From UBA4732 sp963823075 (GTDB lineage Bacteria > Planctomycetota > Planctomycetia > Gemmatales > Gemmataceae), in NCBI GenBank assembly GCA_963823075.1, contig CAWGKE010000013.1, positions 124,001-188,000 of the forward strand: 64,000 nt of DNA. The letters are read 5' to 3'. The number at the start of each line of letters is the position of its first letter. Position 1 is the stretch's first letter. The position numbers and the translations under genes were made by a program. The notes beneath the pieces were generated by a model that saw only the letters and a list, made by a program, of their open reading frames with translations, searched no databases and had not been told where the DNA came from. This document shows positions 1-10,878 of this stretch, one piece after another.

Positions 1-230
1 AGCTCTCCGACGACCGGGCGGCTCAGGTGCGCAATGCGATCGTCGGCTACGCCAACGGCAAGAGCCTGGTGCTGGAGGCGAACCAGATGCGCTCGCAGGG
101 CGTCGGCGTCAAGGAACCGATCTACCCGAACCCGGCAACCGACTTCGAGACGTCCCAGAACCGCCGCGTGGAGTTCAGCATCATCAAGCTGCCGCCCGGC
201 ACGGTGCAGTCCGGCGAGTTCGGCCTGTGA
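1..230 (+). CDS. substrate-binding/OmpA-like fusion protein, C-terminal part (5' truncated by window)
   Basis: Only the last 75 or so residues are present, read from base 3 to the TGA at 228-230. The tail contains '...LSDDRAAQVRNAIVGYA...' and '...NRRVEFSIIK...', which matches the C-terminal end of the two following proteins almost residue for residue and is the end of an OmpA-like peptidoglycan-binding domain. It is therefore the first visible member of a tandem family of ABC substrate-binding proteins fused to an OmpA-like domain. The next copy starts 32 bases downstream, consistent with one operon. Confidence 0.8.
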   Translation, partial: LSDDRAAQVRNAIVGYANGKSLVLEANQMRSQGVGVKEPIYPNPATDFETSQNRRVEFSIIKLPPGTVQSGEFGL

Positions 231-261
231 GTTCGTGTGCGGTGGTGAAAGGAGTGTCCCG

Positions 262-2036
262 ATGAAGCGCATCCGATCGACGTGGGCCGCCGCCCTGCTG
301 GGCCTCGGCCTGTTCGCGGCCGCCGCGCCCGGCGAGACCATCCCAGTCCCGTTCATCTTCTGGGGCGGCGACGCAGCGACCTTCGTCGCCAACGGGGGGA
401 CGGAAACCAAGGCCGGATCGACCTTCGACAAGCTGGGCCTGAAACTGCAACTGACACCCGGCGACGACTTCGACAAACAGGTCGCGGACTATCTGGATAA
501 CAAGAGTCCGTTCCTGCGCGGCACGCTGAGCATGTTGGGACAGGCTTCCGAGAAGCTCACCGCCAAACCGGAAACCACCCCGGTCGTCTTCCTGCAACTG
601 ACGTGGTCGGCCGGCGACCACCTCGTCGGCCGGGCCGCCTTCAAGACGCTCAACGACCTCAAGGGCAAGAAGATCGCCTTGCAGAAGGGTGGGCCACACG
701 TCGGGATGCTCAACGACTGCCTCCGCACCGCCCGGCTCGACTGGAAAGATATTACGGTGGTTTGGACGGACGACGTGAGCGGCGACAAGGGGCCGGCCGC
801 CCTGTTCCGCAAGGACGCCGGCATCGACGGCTGTTTCGCCATTTCGCCGGAGATGACCGACCTTTGCGGCGGCCTCGAAAAGGTCGGCGACGGGGCCGCG
901 AAAACCATCAAGGGGGCGCACGTCGTCGTCTCCACGGCGACGATGAGCCACTCGATCGCGGACGTGTACGCCTGCCGCAAGGACTTCTTCGACAAGAACC
1001 GCGACGTCGTGGAGAAGTTCGCGGCGGGCTACCTCAAGGCCTGCGAGGAGCTGGTGGACGCCAAGCGGAAGGGCGCCCCCGCCTACAAGGCCGCCGTCAA
1101 GCTGGCCCAGGACGTTTGGGGCAAAGACCCCGCCTTCAAGGACGCCGTGGCCAACGCGGACGACGTGGATGGGTTGATCTCCGACTCCACCTTCGTGGGG
1201 CTGCCCGGCAACATCGCCTTCTTCACGGCCAAGGGCAACCTGACCGGCTTCGCCTTCAAATCGGCCCAGGCGCTGGCCCTGCCGGAAGACCCGGCCGTCC
1301 AGCCGTTCAAGACCAACCCCGCCGGCTTCCGCTCGGCCGACCTCGACTACGACGCCCTGCGCAAGCTGGGCGGCCTCAACGGCAAGGCCGTCGCCGAGGG
1401 CCGCATCAGCCCCGAATTCAAGTTCGACGACGTGAAGGAAATCACGATCTACTCCTTCACCATCAACTTCCAGCCGAACGAATCGGGGTTCTCCGAGGCC
1501 CAGTACGGCCAGGACTTCCAGCGGGCGCTGGAGGAGGCGTCGCTGTTCGGCAACGCCGTGGTGGCGATCCGCGGGCACGCCACGCCCGGCCTGCTCGTCG
1601 AGGACTTCCTGGAAGCCGGCAAGAAGGACGGTCTGCTCAAGTTCGATGCCGCGACCGGAACCTACACCTTCGCCGCCGACGGCAAGCCGCTCGACCTGAA
1701 CAACATCCAGAATGTCCTCAATGCCGTGAAGAAGAACCCGAAGCTCAAGGTCACGGCCGAGGGCCAGCCGGCGCGCCCCTGAGCGAAATCGTGGACGGTC
1801 TGCAGGACCTGTCCGACGAGCGGGCCGTCGCGGTGCGCAAATCGATCCTCGCCTACGCCAAGTCGAAGGGCCTGGTGCTGGACGAGAGCCAGATGCGCAC
1901 GCAGGGGGTCGGAGTGCGGGAGCCGGTCTTCGCCTACCCGCGGACGGACGAACAGGAGGCCAAGAATCGGCGCGTGGAATTCAGCATTATCAAGGTGCCG
2001 GCCGACAAGGTGAAGGCCGACGAATTTGGCTTGTGA
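262..2036 (+). CDS. ABC transporter substrate-binding protein with C-terminal OmpA-like domain (frameshifted near 1779)
   Basis: The ATG at 262 follows a GAAAGGAG ribosome site and begins a signal peptide (MKRIRSTWAAALLGLGLFAAAAPG). Residues of about 25-390 form a NitT/TauT-type periplasmic binding domain, and the rest is OmpA-like (IYSFTINFQ..., ...AIRGHATPG...). The frame stops at 1780-1782 (TGA), but the continuation, ending '...NRRVEFSIIKVP...DEFGL' at 2036, is in the -1 frame. Restoring one C in the CCCC run at 1776-1779 gives '...ARPLSEIVDGLQDLSDERA', which aligns with the intact next copy. This is either a sequencing deletion in a homopolymer or a real frameshift. The role is inferred: an envelope-anchored solute receptor feeding the permease and ATPase downstream. 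The substrate cannot be read from the sequence. Confidence 0.8.
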
Positions 2037-2091
2037 TCGATCCCGCAGGTCCTGTTTGTGAGCCGGACCTGCGGCCAAAAAGGGGATTTCG

Positions 2092-3981
2092 ATGAAGCAT
2101 CTGCGATCAACGGGGGCCGCCGCGGTCATCGCCGCACTGGCCGTTCTGCTCGTGCTGGCGCCGGCGCCGGCGGCGGAAAAGACCTTCGAGGAAGACCTCG
2201 GCGCCGCCCCGGTCGGCGACGTGCAGAAGACCGACGTGCTGCAAGTGCCCTTCATCTTCTGGGGCGGCGACGTGGCGACCTTCCTCGCCAATGGCGACCT
2301 GAAGACCAAGCACGACGACTTGACGACCAAACCCGGCTCCACGTTCGACGCGCTGGGCCTCAAGCTCAAGCTGACTCCAGGCGACGACTTCCGCGCCCAG
2401 GTCAAGGACTACCTCGCCGGCAAGTCGCCGTTCCTGCGCGGCACCATGAGCCAGATCGGCCAGGCCGCCGAGGTGCTGAACAAGGACCCGCGCACCCAGC
2501 CGGTCGTCTTCGTTCAGCTGACGTGGTCGAGGGGCGACCATCTGGTCGCGCGCCCGGAAATCAAATCGCTCAACGACCTCAAGGGCAAGAAGATCGCCCT
2601 GCAGCGCTACGGCCCGCACGTCGGCTTTCTCGACGACGAGCTGACCTCCCTCGGCCTGAAGTGGGACGACATCAAGGTCGAGTGGACCGACGACATCAGC
2701 GGCGACAAGGGGCCGGCCGAGAAGTTCCGCAAGGACCAATCCGTGGACGCCTGCTTCGTCATCACGCCGGACATGGCCGACCTGACCGGCGGCCTGGACA
2801 GCACGGGCACCGGCAAGGAGAAGACCGTCAAGGGCGCCCACGTCGTCGATTCGACGCAGTACAAGAACCACTCGATCGCGGACGTGTACGCCTGCCGCAA
2901 GGACTTCTTCGACAAGAACAAGGACGTCGTCGAGAAGTTCGCGGCCGGATACCTCAAGGGCAGCGAGGACCTGGCGGCCCTCCGCGACAACCACGACGAC
3001 GCCAAGAACCGCAAGAAGGACCTGGAGACCCGCTACGTCGATCTGCTGGCGACGGCCCAGGACGTGTGGAGCACGCCGGCCGCCCCCCTCGGCCCCGACG
3101 ACGTTCACGGCCTCATCACCGACGCCACGCTCGTCGGCCTGACGGGCAACAACAAGTTCTTCGTCACCGGCAAGGACAACAACATCGGCTTCCAGGGGAT
3201 GCGGAAGGCCGCGGCGGAAATGGCGGTCAACGTCGGCTCCGCCAAGAAGGCGGCGGACATGCAGGACGCGGGCTTCAACTACGACCACCTCAAGGACCTC
3301 GGAAAGCTGGAATGGCCGCTCGTCAACAAGGACGAGCCTTCGCCGATCCCGCCCAAGGTTGCGGTGTCCGCGGGCGACGCCATCTACAGCTTCACCGTGG
3401 AGTTTCCCGCGGACGGCGCCAACGTGGACAAGACGAAGTATCAGGCGGAGTTCCAGAAGGCCGTGGAGGAGGCGTCGAAATACGGCCACGCCGTCCTCGA
3501 CATCCGCGGCCACGTCGATCCGACCAGCACGCTGCTGAAGTTCGTCAAGCTGGGCCTGGACAAGGGGTTCCTCACGCGGAAGGCGAAATCGACCGGGATG
3601 GGCTATGACTATTCCCTCAACGGCAAGCCGTTCGACCTGGCCGACACCCAGGCGGTCATGGCGGAGATCGACCGGCAGGACAAGGCCGGCCAGTTCGCGG
3701 GCGTCTCCGCCTCGGACAACCCCGCGGTGATCGCGCAGGCGGCCAAGGACCTGTCCGAGAAGCGCGCCCAGAACTTCCAGGCGGCCATCCTCGAGTACGC
3801 CACGGCTAAGAGCGTCCACCTGTCCGACAGCCAGTTCAAGTCAGAAGGCGTGGGCATCGCCGAGCCGATCGTCGCCATCCCGCGGGCGGAGGCCGAGGCG
3901 GCGAAGAACCGGCGGGTCGAGTTCCGCATCCTCAAGGTTTCGCCGGAGGTGGTGCAGTCGAAGGATTACAAGGACATCTAA
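2092..3981 (+). CDS. ABC transporter substrate-binding protein with C-terminal OmpA-like domain (intact copy)
   Basis: An intact 629-residue protein from the ATG at 2092. Signal peptide at residues 1-27 (ends LAPAPAAE). The binding domain follows, including 'PFIFWGGDVATFLANGD', 'KSPFLRGTMSQIGQA', 'LKGKKIALQRYGPHVG' and 'HSIADVYACRKDFFDKNKDVVEKFAAGYLKG', all shared with the preceding gene. The OmpA-like domain covers about 430-629 (IYSFTVEFPADGANVD, LDIRGHVDP, AKNRRVEFRILKV). It serves as the template showing the upstream copy is frameshifted. Tandem duplication is clear. Binding proteins of this family normally deliver small anionic solutes (nitrate, sulfonates, thiamine precursors) to an inner-membrane permease, but which one applies here is unknown. 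The OmpA part would hold it on peptidoglycan. Confidence 0.85.
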   Translation: MKHLRSTGAAAVIAALAVLLVLAPAPAAEKTFEEDLGAAPVGDVQKTDVLQVPFIFWGGDVATFLANGDLKTKHDDLTTKPGSTFDALGLKLKLTPGDDFRAQVKDYLAGKSPFLRGTMSQIGQAAEVLNKDPRTQPVVFVQLTWSRGDHLVARPEIKSLNDLKGKKIALQRYGPHVGFLDDELTSLGLKWDDIKVEWTDDISGDKGPAEKFRKDQSVDACFVITPDMADLTGGLDSTGTGKEKTVKGAHVVDSTQYKNHSIADVYACRKDFFDKNKDVVEKFAAGYLKGSEDLAALRDNHDDAKNRKKDLETRYVDLLATAQDVWSTPAAPLGPDDVHGLITDATLVGLTGNNKFFVTGKDNNIGFQGMRKAAAEMAVNVGSAKKAADMQDAGFNYDHLKDLGKLEWPLVNKDEPSPIPPKVAVSAGDAIYSFTVEFPADGANVDKTKYQAEFQKAVEEASKYGHAVLDIRGHVDPTSTLLKFVKLGLDKGFLTRKAKSTGMGYDYSLNGKPFDLADTQAVMAEIDRQDKAGQFAGVSASDNPAVIAQAAKDLSEKRAQNFQAAILEYATAKSVHLSDSQFKSEGVGIAEPIVAIPRAEAEAAKNRRVEFRILKVSPEVVQSKDYKDI

Positions 3982-4005
3982 CGCGGGGCCTAGTTGTCGC
4001 CGTCT

Positions 4006-4053
4006 GTTTAGCCGCGGTTGGCAGAACCGCGGTTCTGCGAACCGCGGCTAAAC
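4006..4053. repeat. intergenic palindrome, TTAGCCGCG family
   Basis: A near-perfect inverted repeat with ends GTTTAGCCGCGGTT and AACCGCGGCTAAAC around a GCAGAACCGCGGTTCTGC core. The same ends recur at 9308, 25136, 26982, 53211 and 56918. It would form a strong hairpin in RNA and may also end transcription of the upstream gene, but there is no T-tract. Confidence 0.8.
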
Positions 4054-4095
4054 GAGAAGCAGACACACCCAACCGGGGTCGGGAGGAGGCCGGAC

Positions 4096-5650
4096 GTGAA
4101 GAAGCTGCTCATCGTCGTCGTCATCTGGGGGCTGATCCTCGGCGGGGGAGCGGCCGCCTATTACTATCTGTTTCAGGGCAAGACGGATGATCCCAAGGTC
4201 GTAAGCGGGGGCGATAAGGACAAGGACAAGGACCACGCGCCGCGCACCAAGGTGAAGTTGGCGTTGGATTCGTTCTCCGGCTACTGCATCTTCCGCTCGG
4301 ATGAATTCAAGAAGAAGCTGGCCGCGCAGGACTACGATTTCGAGTGGGTCGATGACAAGGCCGACTACCCGGCCCGGATGAAGGCGGTGCAGGCCGGCGA
4401 GGCGCCGCTGGCCGTGTTCACCATCGACGCCCTCCTCAACACCACGCCGCGCAGCGGCGATCCGCCGGCGACCATCATCATGGTCATCGACGAGACGCGC
4501 GGCGCCGACGCCATGATCGGCCTGGACCCGGGTATGAAGGACGTGGACGGCCTCAACCGCAAGGACGCGAAGATCGTTCTGGTCGAGGACTCGCCCAGCG
4601 AGACGCTGTCCCGCGTCGTCCGCAGCCAGTTCAAACTGCCCGACCTGCCACTCCTCAAGAGCGATTACCTGATCCCGGCGAAGGATGCCGATATTAACGA
4701 TGTCTATGAGCAGTTTTTGAGCGCCGCGCCGACGGAGCCACAAGGCGTTCGTGCTGTGGGAGCCGTACGTCTCGCTGGCGCTCAAGCGGAAGGGGGCGCG
4801 GGTGCTGGTGGACAGCTCGCAGTTCAAGGGCTACATCGTGGACGTGCTGGCAGCGCAGACGGCCTGGCTGCGCGATCACCCGGCCGACGCGCAGGCGGTC
4901 GTGCGGACCTACTTGGAGCAGCTGCACGGCCTCCAGAAGACCGACGGCGCCATGGCGGCGCTGGTGCTGTCGGACGCCCACTTGGTGGGCGAAAACAAGG
5001 TGGGACCGAATGAGGCGGCGACGATGGTCAACGAGATCTGGTGGAAGAACACGGTGGAGAACTACGCCCAGATGGGCGTCCTGCCGGCGACCAATGCGGC
5101 GATGGGGTTGCAGACGCTGGACGAGATGATCCATAACATCACGACCGTTTTGGACCAGACCAAGCAGCCGGGCGAGCCGTCGCCGGGCGTCGCGCGGCCG
5201 GACAAACTGTATGACAGCAGCGTCCTGCGGGCGCTGTACGATCAGCGGCCGGCGTTCATGATCGGCGAGGAGACGGTTCGGGTGGACCCGGTCGCCCCGC
5301 GGCTGAGCGACGCCGAATGGGCCGGCCTGCGGCGCGTCGGCCTGTTCCAGGCGGACGTGATCCAGTTCAAGAAAAATGGAGCGGAGTTCTCCGAATTCGG
5401 CGACGTTCCGACGAAGCTGGCGATGGTGGCCGAAAAGATGCGACAGTGGCCGCAGTATTACCTCCAGGTGGAGGGCAACACTCTGGGGGACGACGTGCCG
5501 GAGAATCGGCAGCTGGCGCAGGATCGAGCGAACGCGGTCAAGAACTTCCTGGTGCAAGCCCTGGGCGCGGACCAGGAACAACGCATCCGTGCGGTGGGCA
5601 ACACGCCGGGCAAAGGCTCGGACGTGGATTTCGTGATGCTGCAGCGTTGA
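4096..5650 (+). CDS. substrate-binding protein with N-terminal anchor and C-terminal OmpA-like domain (frameshifted near 4735)
   Basis: GTG at 4096 after GGGAGGA is preferred over upstream in-frame codons, which lie in the palindrome. Residues 1-25 form one membrane segment (KKLLIVVVIWGLILGGGAAAYYYLF), so the protein is probably anchored rather than released. A binding domain follows (TKVKLALDSFSGYCIFRS..., ...DSPSETLSRVVRSQF...). The frame is lost between 4721 and 4740: one extra base separates '...EQFLSAAPTE' from 'SHKAFVLWEPYVSLALKRKG', whose frame runs to 5650. The C-terminus (YYLQVEGNTLGDD..., ...RANAVKNFLVQALG...) resembles OmpA-like domains. It is diverged from the preceding copies but sits in the same operon, so it likely belongs to the same uptake system. 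Confidence 0.75.
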
Positions 5651-5667
5651 GGCCGGGGAGGCGTGCG

Positions 5668-6012
5668 ATGGGTCAGCCCGCCCCGCGGGGGTTCGTACAT
5701 TTGCTGCTGTCGGCGCAGACGCTGGTCCCGGTGGTGCTGGGGCTGGCCGCGGCGCTGGCCGTGTGGGGCTTCCGCCTCGGCGGCGAGGCCGGGACGCGCC
5801 TGGCGATCTTCCTGGCCGTGGCGGGCGTCCTCGGCGGCGTGGGGACGCTGCTGACGCAGATGGTCTTCGGCGCCAGGGCGTCGGACCCGGCGGTGACGAA
5901 GAAGCGGCGCGAGCTGCTGGCCGGCCTGGACGCGCTGGCCGACGGCGTGCAGCGTCCGGCCGCCGCGGAACCGGACTTCGCCACGGCCCCCGCGCCCATC
6001 GAGCGGGCCTGA
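5668..6012 (+). CDS. small two-helix membrane protein, unknown function
   Basis: 114 residues from the ATG at 5668, preceded by GGGGAGG with good spacing. Two hydrophobic segments are visible (about 11-30 VHLLLSAQTLVPVVLGLAAAL and 45-68 AIFLAVAGVLGGVGTLLTQMVF), followed by a charged cytoplasmic-looking tail. I do not recognise a family. It lies 17 bases after the preceding binding-protein gene and 67 before the next, so it is probably part of the transporter operon and may be an accessory or anchoring subunit. That role is inferred from position only. Confidence 0.7.
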   Translation: MGQPAPRGFVHLLLSAQTLVPVVLGLAAALAVWGFRLGGEAGTRLAIFLAVAGVLGGVGTLLTQMVFGARASDPAVTKKRRELLAGLDALADGVQRPAAAEPDFATAPAPIERA

Positions 6013-6079
6013 ACGACCGGGCGCGGCCGTCCCGGATTACGGAGTGTTTCGATCCGCAACCCTGACAAGGAGTAGGCCC

Positions 6080-7147
6080 GTGAAGGTACGGACGTTTGTG
6101 GCAGCCGCGGCTTCGATGCTGGCCGCCGGAATGCTCGTGGTCGTCGGCTGCGGGCCGGGGACCACCAGCGGCCCGAACAATAACAGCGGCCCGAACAGCA
6201 ACGGGCCGGGCAAGGACAATCCCAACGCCAGCGGCAAGCCGCTTACCATCGCCTACAGCGACTGGCCCGGCTGGCTCGTCTGGGAGATCGCGGTGCAAAA
6301 AGGCTTCTGCAAGGACGCCGGCGTCAACGTCGATTTCCGCTGGTTCGAGTACGGCCCGTCGATCGACGCCTTCGCGGCCGGCAAGGTGGACGCGGTGCTG
6401 ATCGTCTGCGGCGACTCGCTCGTCAATGGCGCCAACGGCAAGCCGTCCGTGGCCATCGTTCTGACGGACTACTCCAACGGCAACGACATGATCATCGGCA
6501 AGCCCGGGGTGGGTTCGATCAAGGACCTCAAGGGCCAGCAGGTGGGCCTCGAAGAGAATCTGGTGGAACACATCCTGCTGACCAAGGCGCTGGAAGACAA
6601 CGGCGTCAGCGACGCGGAGGTGAAGATCAAGCCCGTCTCCACCAACGAGACGCCGCAGACCCTGGCGTCGGGTGGGGTGGCCGCCATCGGCGCATGGTAT
6701 CCGATTTCCGGGCAAACGCTCCATCAGGTGGCCGGCTCCAAGGCACTGTACACCAGCGCGAACGCGCCGGGCCTCATTTATGACGCCCTGCAGGTCAGTC
6801 CCGAAAGTCTCAAGGCCCGGCGGGACGACTGGAAGAAGGTGATCGGCGTCTGGTTCCAGTGCCTCGATTACCTCAACGACCCCAAGACCCACGACGACGC
6901 GGTCAAGATCATGGCCGCCCGCATCCAGGGCAAGCCCGAGGATCTGGAAAAACATCTCAAGGGCACGCAGCTGCTCGACCGGGACGCCAATCTCAAGCAC
7001 CTGGAGAAGGGCGACACGCTGGAAAGCGTTTACGGGTCGCTGAAGTACGCCGATGCCTTTTACGTCAAGCACAAGGTCTACGATAAGGCGCAGGACGTGA
7101 GCGCCTACGTGGACCCGAGCCTGGTGAAGGAAGTCCTCAAAAAGTGA
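6080..7147 (+). CDS. ABC transporter substrate-binding lipoprotein, NitT/TauT family
   Basis: The GTG at 6080 after AAGGAG is preferred to the upstream in-frame ATG at 6044 because it opens directly onto a signal sequence with lipobox LVVVGC. The mature protein has a low-complexity Gly/Asn/Pro linker, then a classical NMT1/THI5-like binding domain: 'LTIAYSDWPGWLVWEIAVQKGFCKDAGVNV', 'SIKDLKGQQVGLEE' and a C-terminal helical part ending at a double Lys. About 355 residues, normal for the family. It should be a membrane-tethered receptor for the permease and ATPase immediately downstream. Unlike the upstream receptors it lacks the OmpA domain. Confidence 0.88.
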   Translation: MKVRTFVAAAASMLAAGMLVVVGCGPGTTSGPNNNSGPNSNGPGKDNPNASGKPLTIAYSDWPGWLVWEIAVQKGFCKDAGVNVDFRWFEYGPSIDAFAAGKVDAVLIVCGDSLVNGANGKPSVAIVLTDYSNGNDMIIGKPGVGSIKDLKGQQVGLEENLVEHILLTKALEDNGVSDAEVKIKPVSTNETPQTLASGGVAAIGAWYPISGQTLHQVAGSKALYTSANAPGLIYDALQVSPESLKARRDDWKKVIGVWFQCLDYLNDPKTHDDAVKIMAARIQGKPEDLEKHLKGTQLLDRDANLKHLEKGDTLESVYGSLKYADAFYVKHKVYDKAQDVSAYVDPSLVKEVLKK

Positions 7148-7240
7148 CCATCGGGCGATCGAGCCGGCGGGCCGGGCCGAGGAAGACCCGCCCGCCGGCG
7201 TCGAGCCGCCTCGGGTCTTCGCGGTGTTCGGGAGGTCGTC

Positions 7241-8293
7241 GTGAAGCGCCGCTCGTTCTGGCTCGTGGTCCGCAGTCCCCTGTCGCCCGGCCGCGCCGCC
7301 CTGGCCAAGTGCGCCGCGTTCCTGCTGCCGCTGGCGCTGTGGTCCCTGGTGAGCTACGTGCCGTTCATCTGGCACCCCTATATTCACCTTACCGACTCCG
7401 GCGGCTCCGAGAGCTACGAAGCCGATCAGATGCTGACGCCCGCTCAGTTTGATGCGGAGAACGCCGATCTGCGCGCCCGGAACGAGGCGCCGATGGTCGG
7501 AGAGCGGGCCAACCCGATCTTCTTGCCGGCGCCCCACGAGGTCGCCGTCGCCTTCTACACCTCGCTGACCACCAAGCCGCCCCTGCCGGAAATCCCGTGG
7601 CTTCATGAGAGCCTTTGGCATAGTTGCCAGATCATTTTCTGGGGCTTCATTCTGTCGGCCGTCGTCGGGCTGCCGATGGGCGTTCTGTGCGGCACATACG
7701 ACTTGTTCTCGAAAATGGGAGAGCCGTTCATCGACTTCATCCGCTACATGCCCGCGCCCGCCTTCGGGGCGCTGTGCGTGGCGATGCTGGGGATCGACGA
7801 CGGGCCGAAAATCGCCATCATCTGGATCGGCACGTTTTTCCAGATGGTCTTGGTCGTGGCCAACACCACGCGGCAGTTCGACCCGAGCTTGCTGGAGGCC
7901 GCGCAGACGCTGGGCGCCAACCGGCGCTCGCTGCTGGTCAAGGTGATCCTGCCGGGCATCCTGCCCAACCTGTACAACGACATGCGAATCCTGATCGGTT
8001 GGGCATGGACGTATCTGATCGTGGCGGAGCTGATCGGCGCCAGCAGCGGCATCAGCTACTTCATCAACCAGCAGGGCAAGTACCGCCACTACGACAACGT
8101 GTTCGCCGGCATCATCATGATCGGACTGATCGGACTGGCCTTCGACCAGCTGCTGGCGTACCTGGCGCAGTTCCTGTTCCCGTGGCAGCCAGCGGCGGGC
8201 GGCGGTGGGCTGATTGGTTGGGTCATCCGCGCGATCGTCTACGTCCCGAGACGGCTGCTGGCCGGCCGTCGCCCCGCCGTCGCCGCCCCATGA
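7241..8293 (+). CDS. ABC transporter permease, NitT/TauT (SsuC/TauC-like)
   Basis: 350 residues from GTG 7241 with GGGAGGT upstream. First membrane helix near residues 17-38 (AALAKCAAFLLPLALWSLVSYVPF), then a roughly 90-residue external insert, then a standard binding-protein-dependent permease core with about five helices. The EAA loop that docks the ATPase is visible (EAAQTLGANRRSLLVKVILPG). The long insert between the first helix and the core is larger than in typical SsuC or TauC. The gene lies between binding protein and ATPase in one direction, so it should be the channel of the same importer. Confidence 0.88.
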   Translation: MKRRSFWLVVRSPLSPGRAALAKCAAFLLPLALWSLVSYVPFIWHPYIHLTDSGGSESYEADQMLTPAQFDAENADLRARNEAPMVGERANPIFLPAPHEVAVAFYTSLTTKPPLPEIPWLHESLWHSCQIIFWGFILSAVVGLPMGVLCGTYDLFSKMGEPFIDFIRYMPAPAFGALCVAMLGIDDGPKIAIIWIGTFFQMVLVVANTTRQFDPSLLEAAQTLGANRRSLLVKVILPGILPNLYNDMRILIGWAWTYLIVAELIGASSGISYFINQQGKYRHYDNVFAGIIMIGLIGLAFDQLLAYLAQFLFPWQPAAGGGGLIGWVIRAIVYVPRRLLAGRRPAVAAP

Positions 8294-8343
8294 GCCGGAT
8301 GCTTTAGCGCGCACGCCGGCAGCGCTGCCGGGAGGAGACCGAC

Positions 8344-9294
<951 letters not shown>

Positions 9295-9307
9295 TTCCTT
9301 GTTCGGC

Positions 9308-9367
9308 TAGCCGCGACGCGCCAGCGGAGCGATTCTCCCCAAGCGCTCCGCTGGCGCGTCGCGGCTA
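9308..9367. repeat. intergenic palindrome, TTAGCCGCG family; possible bidirectional terminator
   Basis: Perfect 24-base arms (TAGCCGCGACGCGCCAGCGG... at 9308-9331 and its complement at 9344-9367) around a 12-base loop, lying between two convergent genes. There is no U-tract. Nearly the same stem recurs at 25136, 26982 and 56918, so it is a dispersed repeat that may also act as a hairpin terminator. Confidence 0.85.
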
Positions 9368-9384
9368 ACCGATGGAATCACCCT

Positions 9385-10659
9385 TCATTTCCCCGCCGCC
9401 CCGACCGCGTACAGCGCCCCGAACCCGTGCAGGTAGATGCGTCCGCCGGACACGGCCGGCGAGGCCTGGAACTGATCCGGCAGCGTGTTCTCCGCGACCT
9501 TCTCGAACGTCGGCCCCGCCTTCACGACCGTCACCACGCCGTCCTTGGCCGTCAGGTAAAGGTTGCCGTCGGCCCAGACCGGCGAGGCCCGATACCGCGA
9601 GCTGTGGATCCGCTTATTGTACTTCTCCTCGCCCGTCTTCGCATCCAGACAAACGAGAGCGCCGTCCTCCTTGCACAGGTACACCAGGCCGTCGCGGACC
9701 AGCGGCGACGGCACATCGGGCGTTCCCTTGGCCAGCCGCCACGGTTCGGACGCGCCGCCGGTTTCGATCATGCCCCTGGCGTCCGGCTTGACGGCGACGA
9801 CCGGGCCGCCCTTGCACGACGGCACGACGATCAGGTCCGGCGATACGACCGGCGAGGCCACGAAACGCAGGTCCTGCCGATTCTTGTCGGTCAGGTCGCC
9901 GACGCGCCAGATCTCGGAGCCGTCCGTCAGGCGGTGGGCCGTGGCGAAGTCGTCGCCGTGCGCGATCAGATAGGCGTCGTCGCCCTTGCGGTAGATCACC
10001 GGCGACGCGTACGAAGTCTGGTTCTCGCCGCGGCCGCCGCCCTTGCGTTCCACCTTCCACACCTCCGCGCCGGTCGCCTTGTCCAGCGCGACGACCAGGT
10101 GGGCGCTGGCGTGGAGCAGCTGCAGGTAGAGGCGGTCGCCCTCCAGGAGCGGGCTGGAGTGAAAGCCCCAGAACGTGTTGAACTTGCCATACCTGTCCTG
10201 GACGTTGAATTTCCAAACCTCGTTGCCGTCGAAGTCGTAGCAGCCCAGTTCGCCGCTGCCGATGAAGACGTAAACGTGCTGGCCGTCGGTGCTGGGAGAG
10301 GCCGACGCCCCGTTGCCCTCGTCGCCGCGGACCTTGCCGCCGCCTGGGCCGACCGGCTTGCGCCACACCTCCTTACCGTCCGTGCCGATGCAGAACAGGG
10401 CGACGTGATCGCCGTCCTGGCAGGTGAGGAAGATACGGTCGCCCCAGACGACGGGCGTCGATTCGCCCATGCCGGGCAGCGCGAACTTCCAGGCGAGGTT
10501 GTCCTTGTCGCTCCATTTCGTCGGCAGGTTGGTTTCGTTGCTGATCCCGTCGTCGGCGGGGCCGCGCCACTGCGGCCAGTTCTCGGCGGACGCGGCGGCG
10601 GATGAGGCCAGGACGAGGGCGGACGGCAGGAAGAAACCAGCGGCGGAACGGAGCTTCAT
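9385..10659 (-). CDS. secreted PQQ-like beta-propeller repeat protein
   Basis: 424 residues with a signal peptide (MKLRSAAGFFLPSALVLASSAAASA) followed by ENWPQWRGP, the standard opening of the planctomycete PQQ-binding-like propeller family. Repeated 'TPVVWGDRIFL', 'ASPVIYRKGDDAYLIA', 'ASPVWADGNLYLTA' and 'ASPAVSGGRIYLHG' blades are visible. These proteins are related to BamB and quinoprotein dehydrogenase propellers, but this one has no obvious catalytic calcium or quinone ligands, so an enzymatic role is not supported. A paralogue lies at 51924-53192. It converges with the ABC operon and stands alone. Confidence 0.88.
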   Translation of the reverse strand: MKLRSAAGFFLPSALVLASSAAASAENWPQWRGPADDGISNETNLPTKWSDKDNLAWKFALPGMGESTPVVWGDRIFLTCQDGDHVALFCIGTDGKEVWRKPVGPGGGKVRGDEGNGASASPSTDGQHVYVFIGSGELGCYDFDGNEVWKFNVQDRYGKFNTFWGFHSSPLLEGDRLYLQLLHASAHLVVALDKATGAEVWKVERKGGGRGENQTSYASPVIYRKGDDAYLIAHGDDFATAHRLTDGSEIWRVGDLTDKNRQDLRFVASPVVSPDLIVVPSCKGGPVVAVKPDARGMIETGGASEPWRLAKGTPDVPSPLVRDGLVYLCKEDGALVCLDAKTGEEKYNKRIHSSRYRASPVWADGNLYLTAKDGVVTVVKAGPTFEKVAENTLPDQFQASPAVSGGRIYLHGFGALYAVGAAGK

Positions 10660-10878
10660 GGCGGATGGCCCCTGGCAGGAGGGATGCGGGGAGGACGGCC
10701 GGCAGTTCTAACCTCTATACCACGAGCCGGGAGTGGCGTCCAGAGGCGCGGCGGCCGCGAACCGTTCCAGGTTGGCGCCTCCGGGCCTTTTGGGAACGAG
10801 GAACACAAGGGCCAAGGCGGCTGGGGACGGTTCGCGCCGGGACTTGCCGCGCCGGTTGCGGGGGGTACATTCCTCCTC

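Noticed and set aside
1770..1790. Programmed -1 frameshift at CCCCTGA in the second receptor gene
   Set aside because: No X-XXY-YYZ slippery heptamer or pseudoknot is evident, the intact third copy reads through without one, and a one-C deletion in a homopolymer explains it. Many other indels are present in the window.
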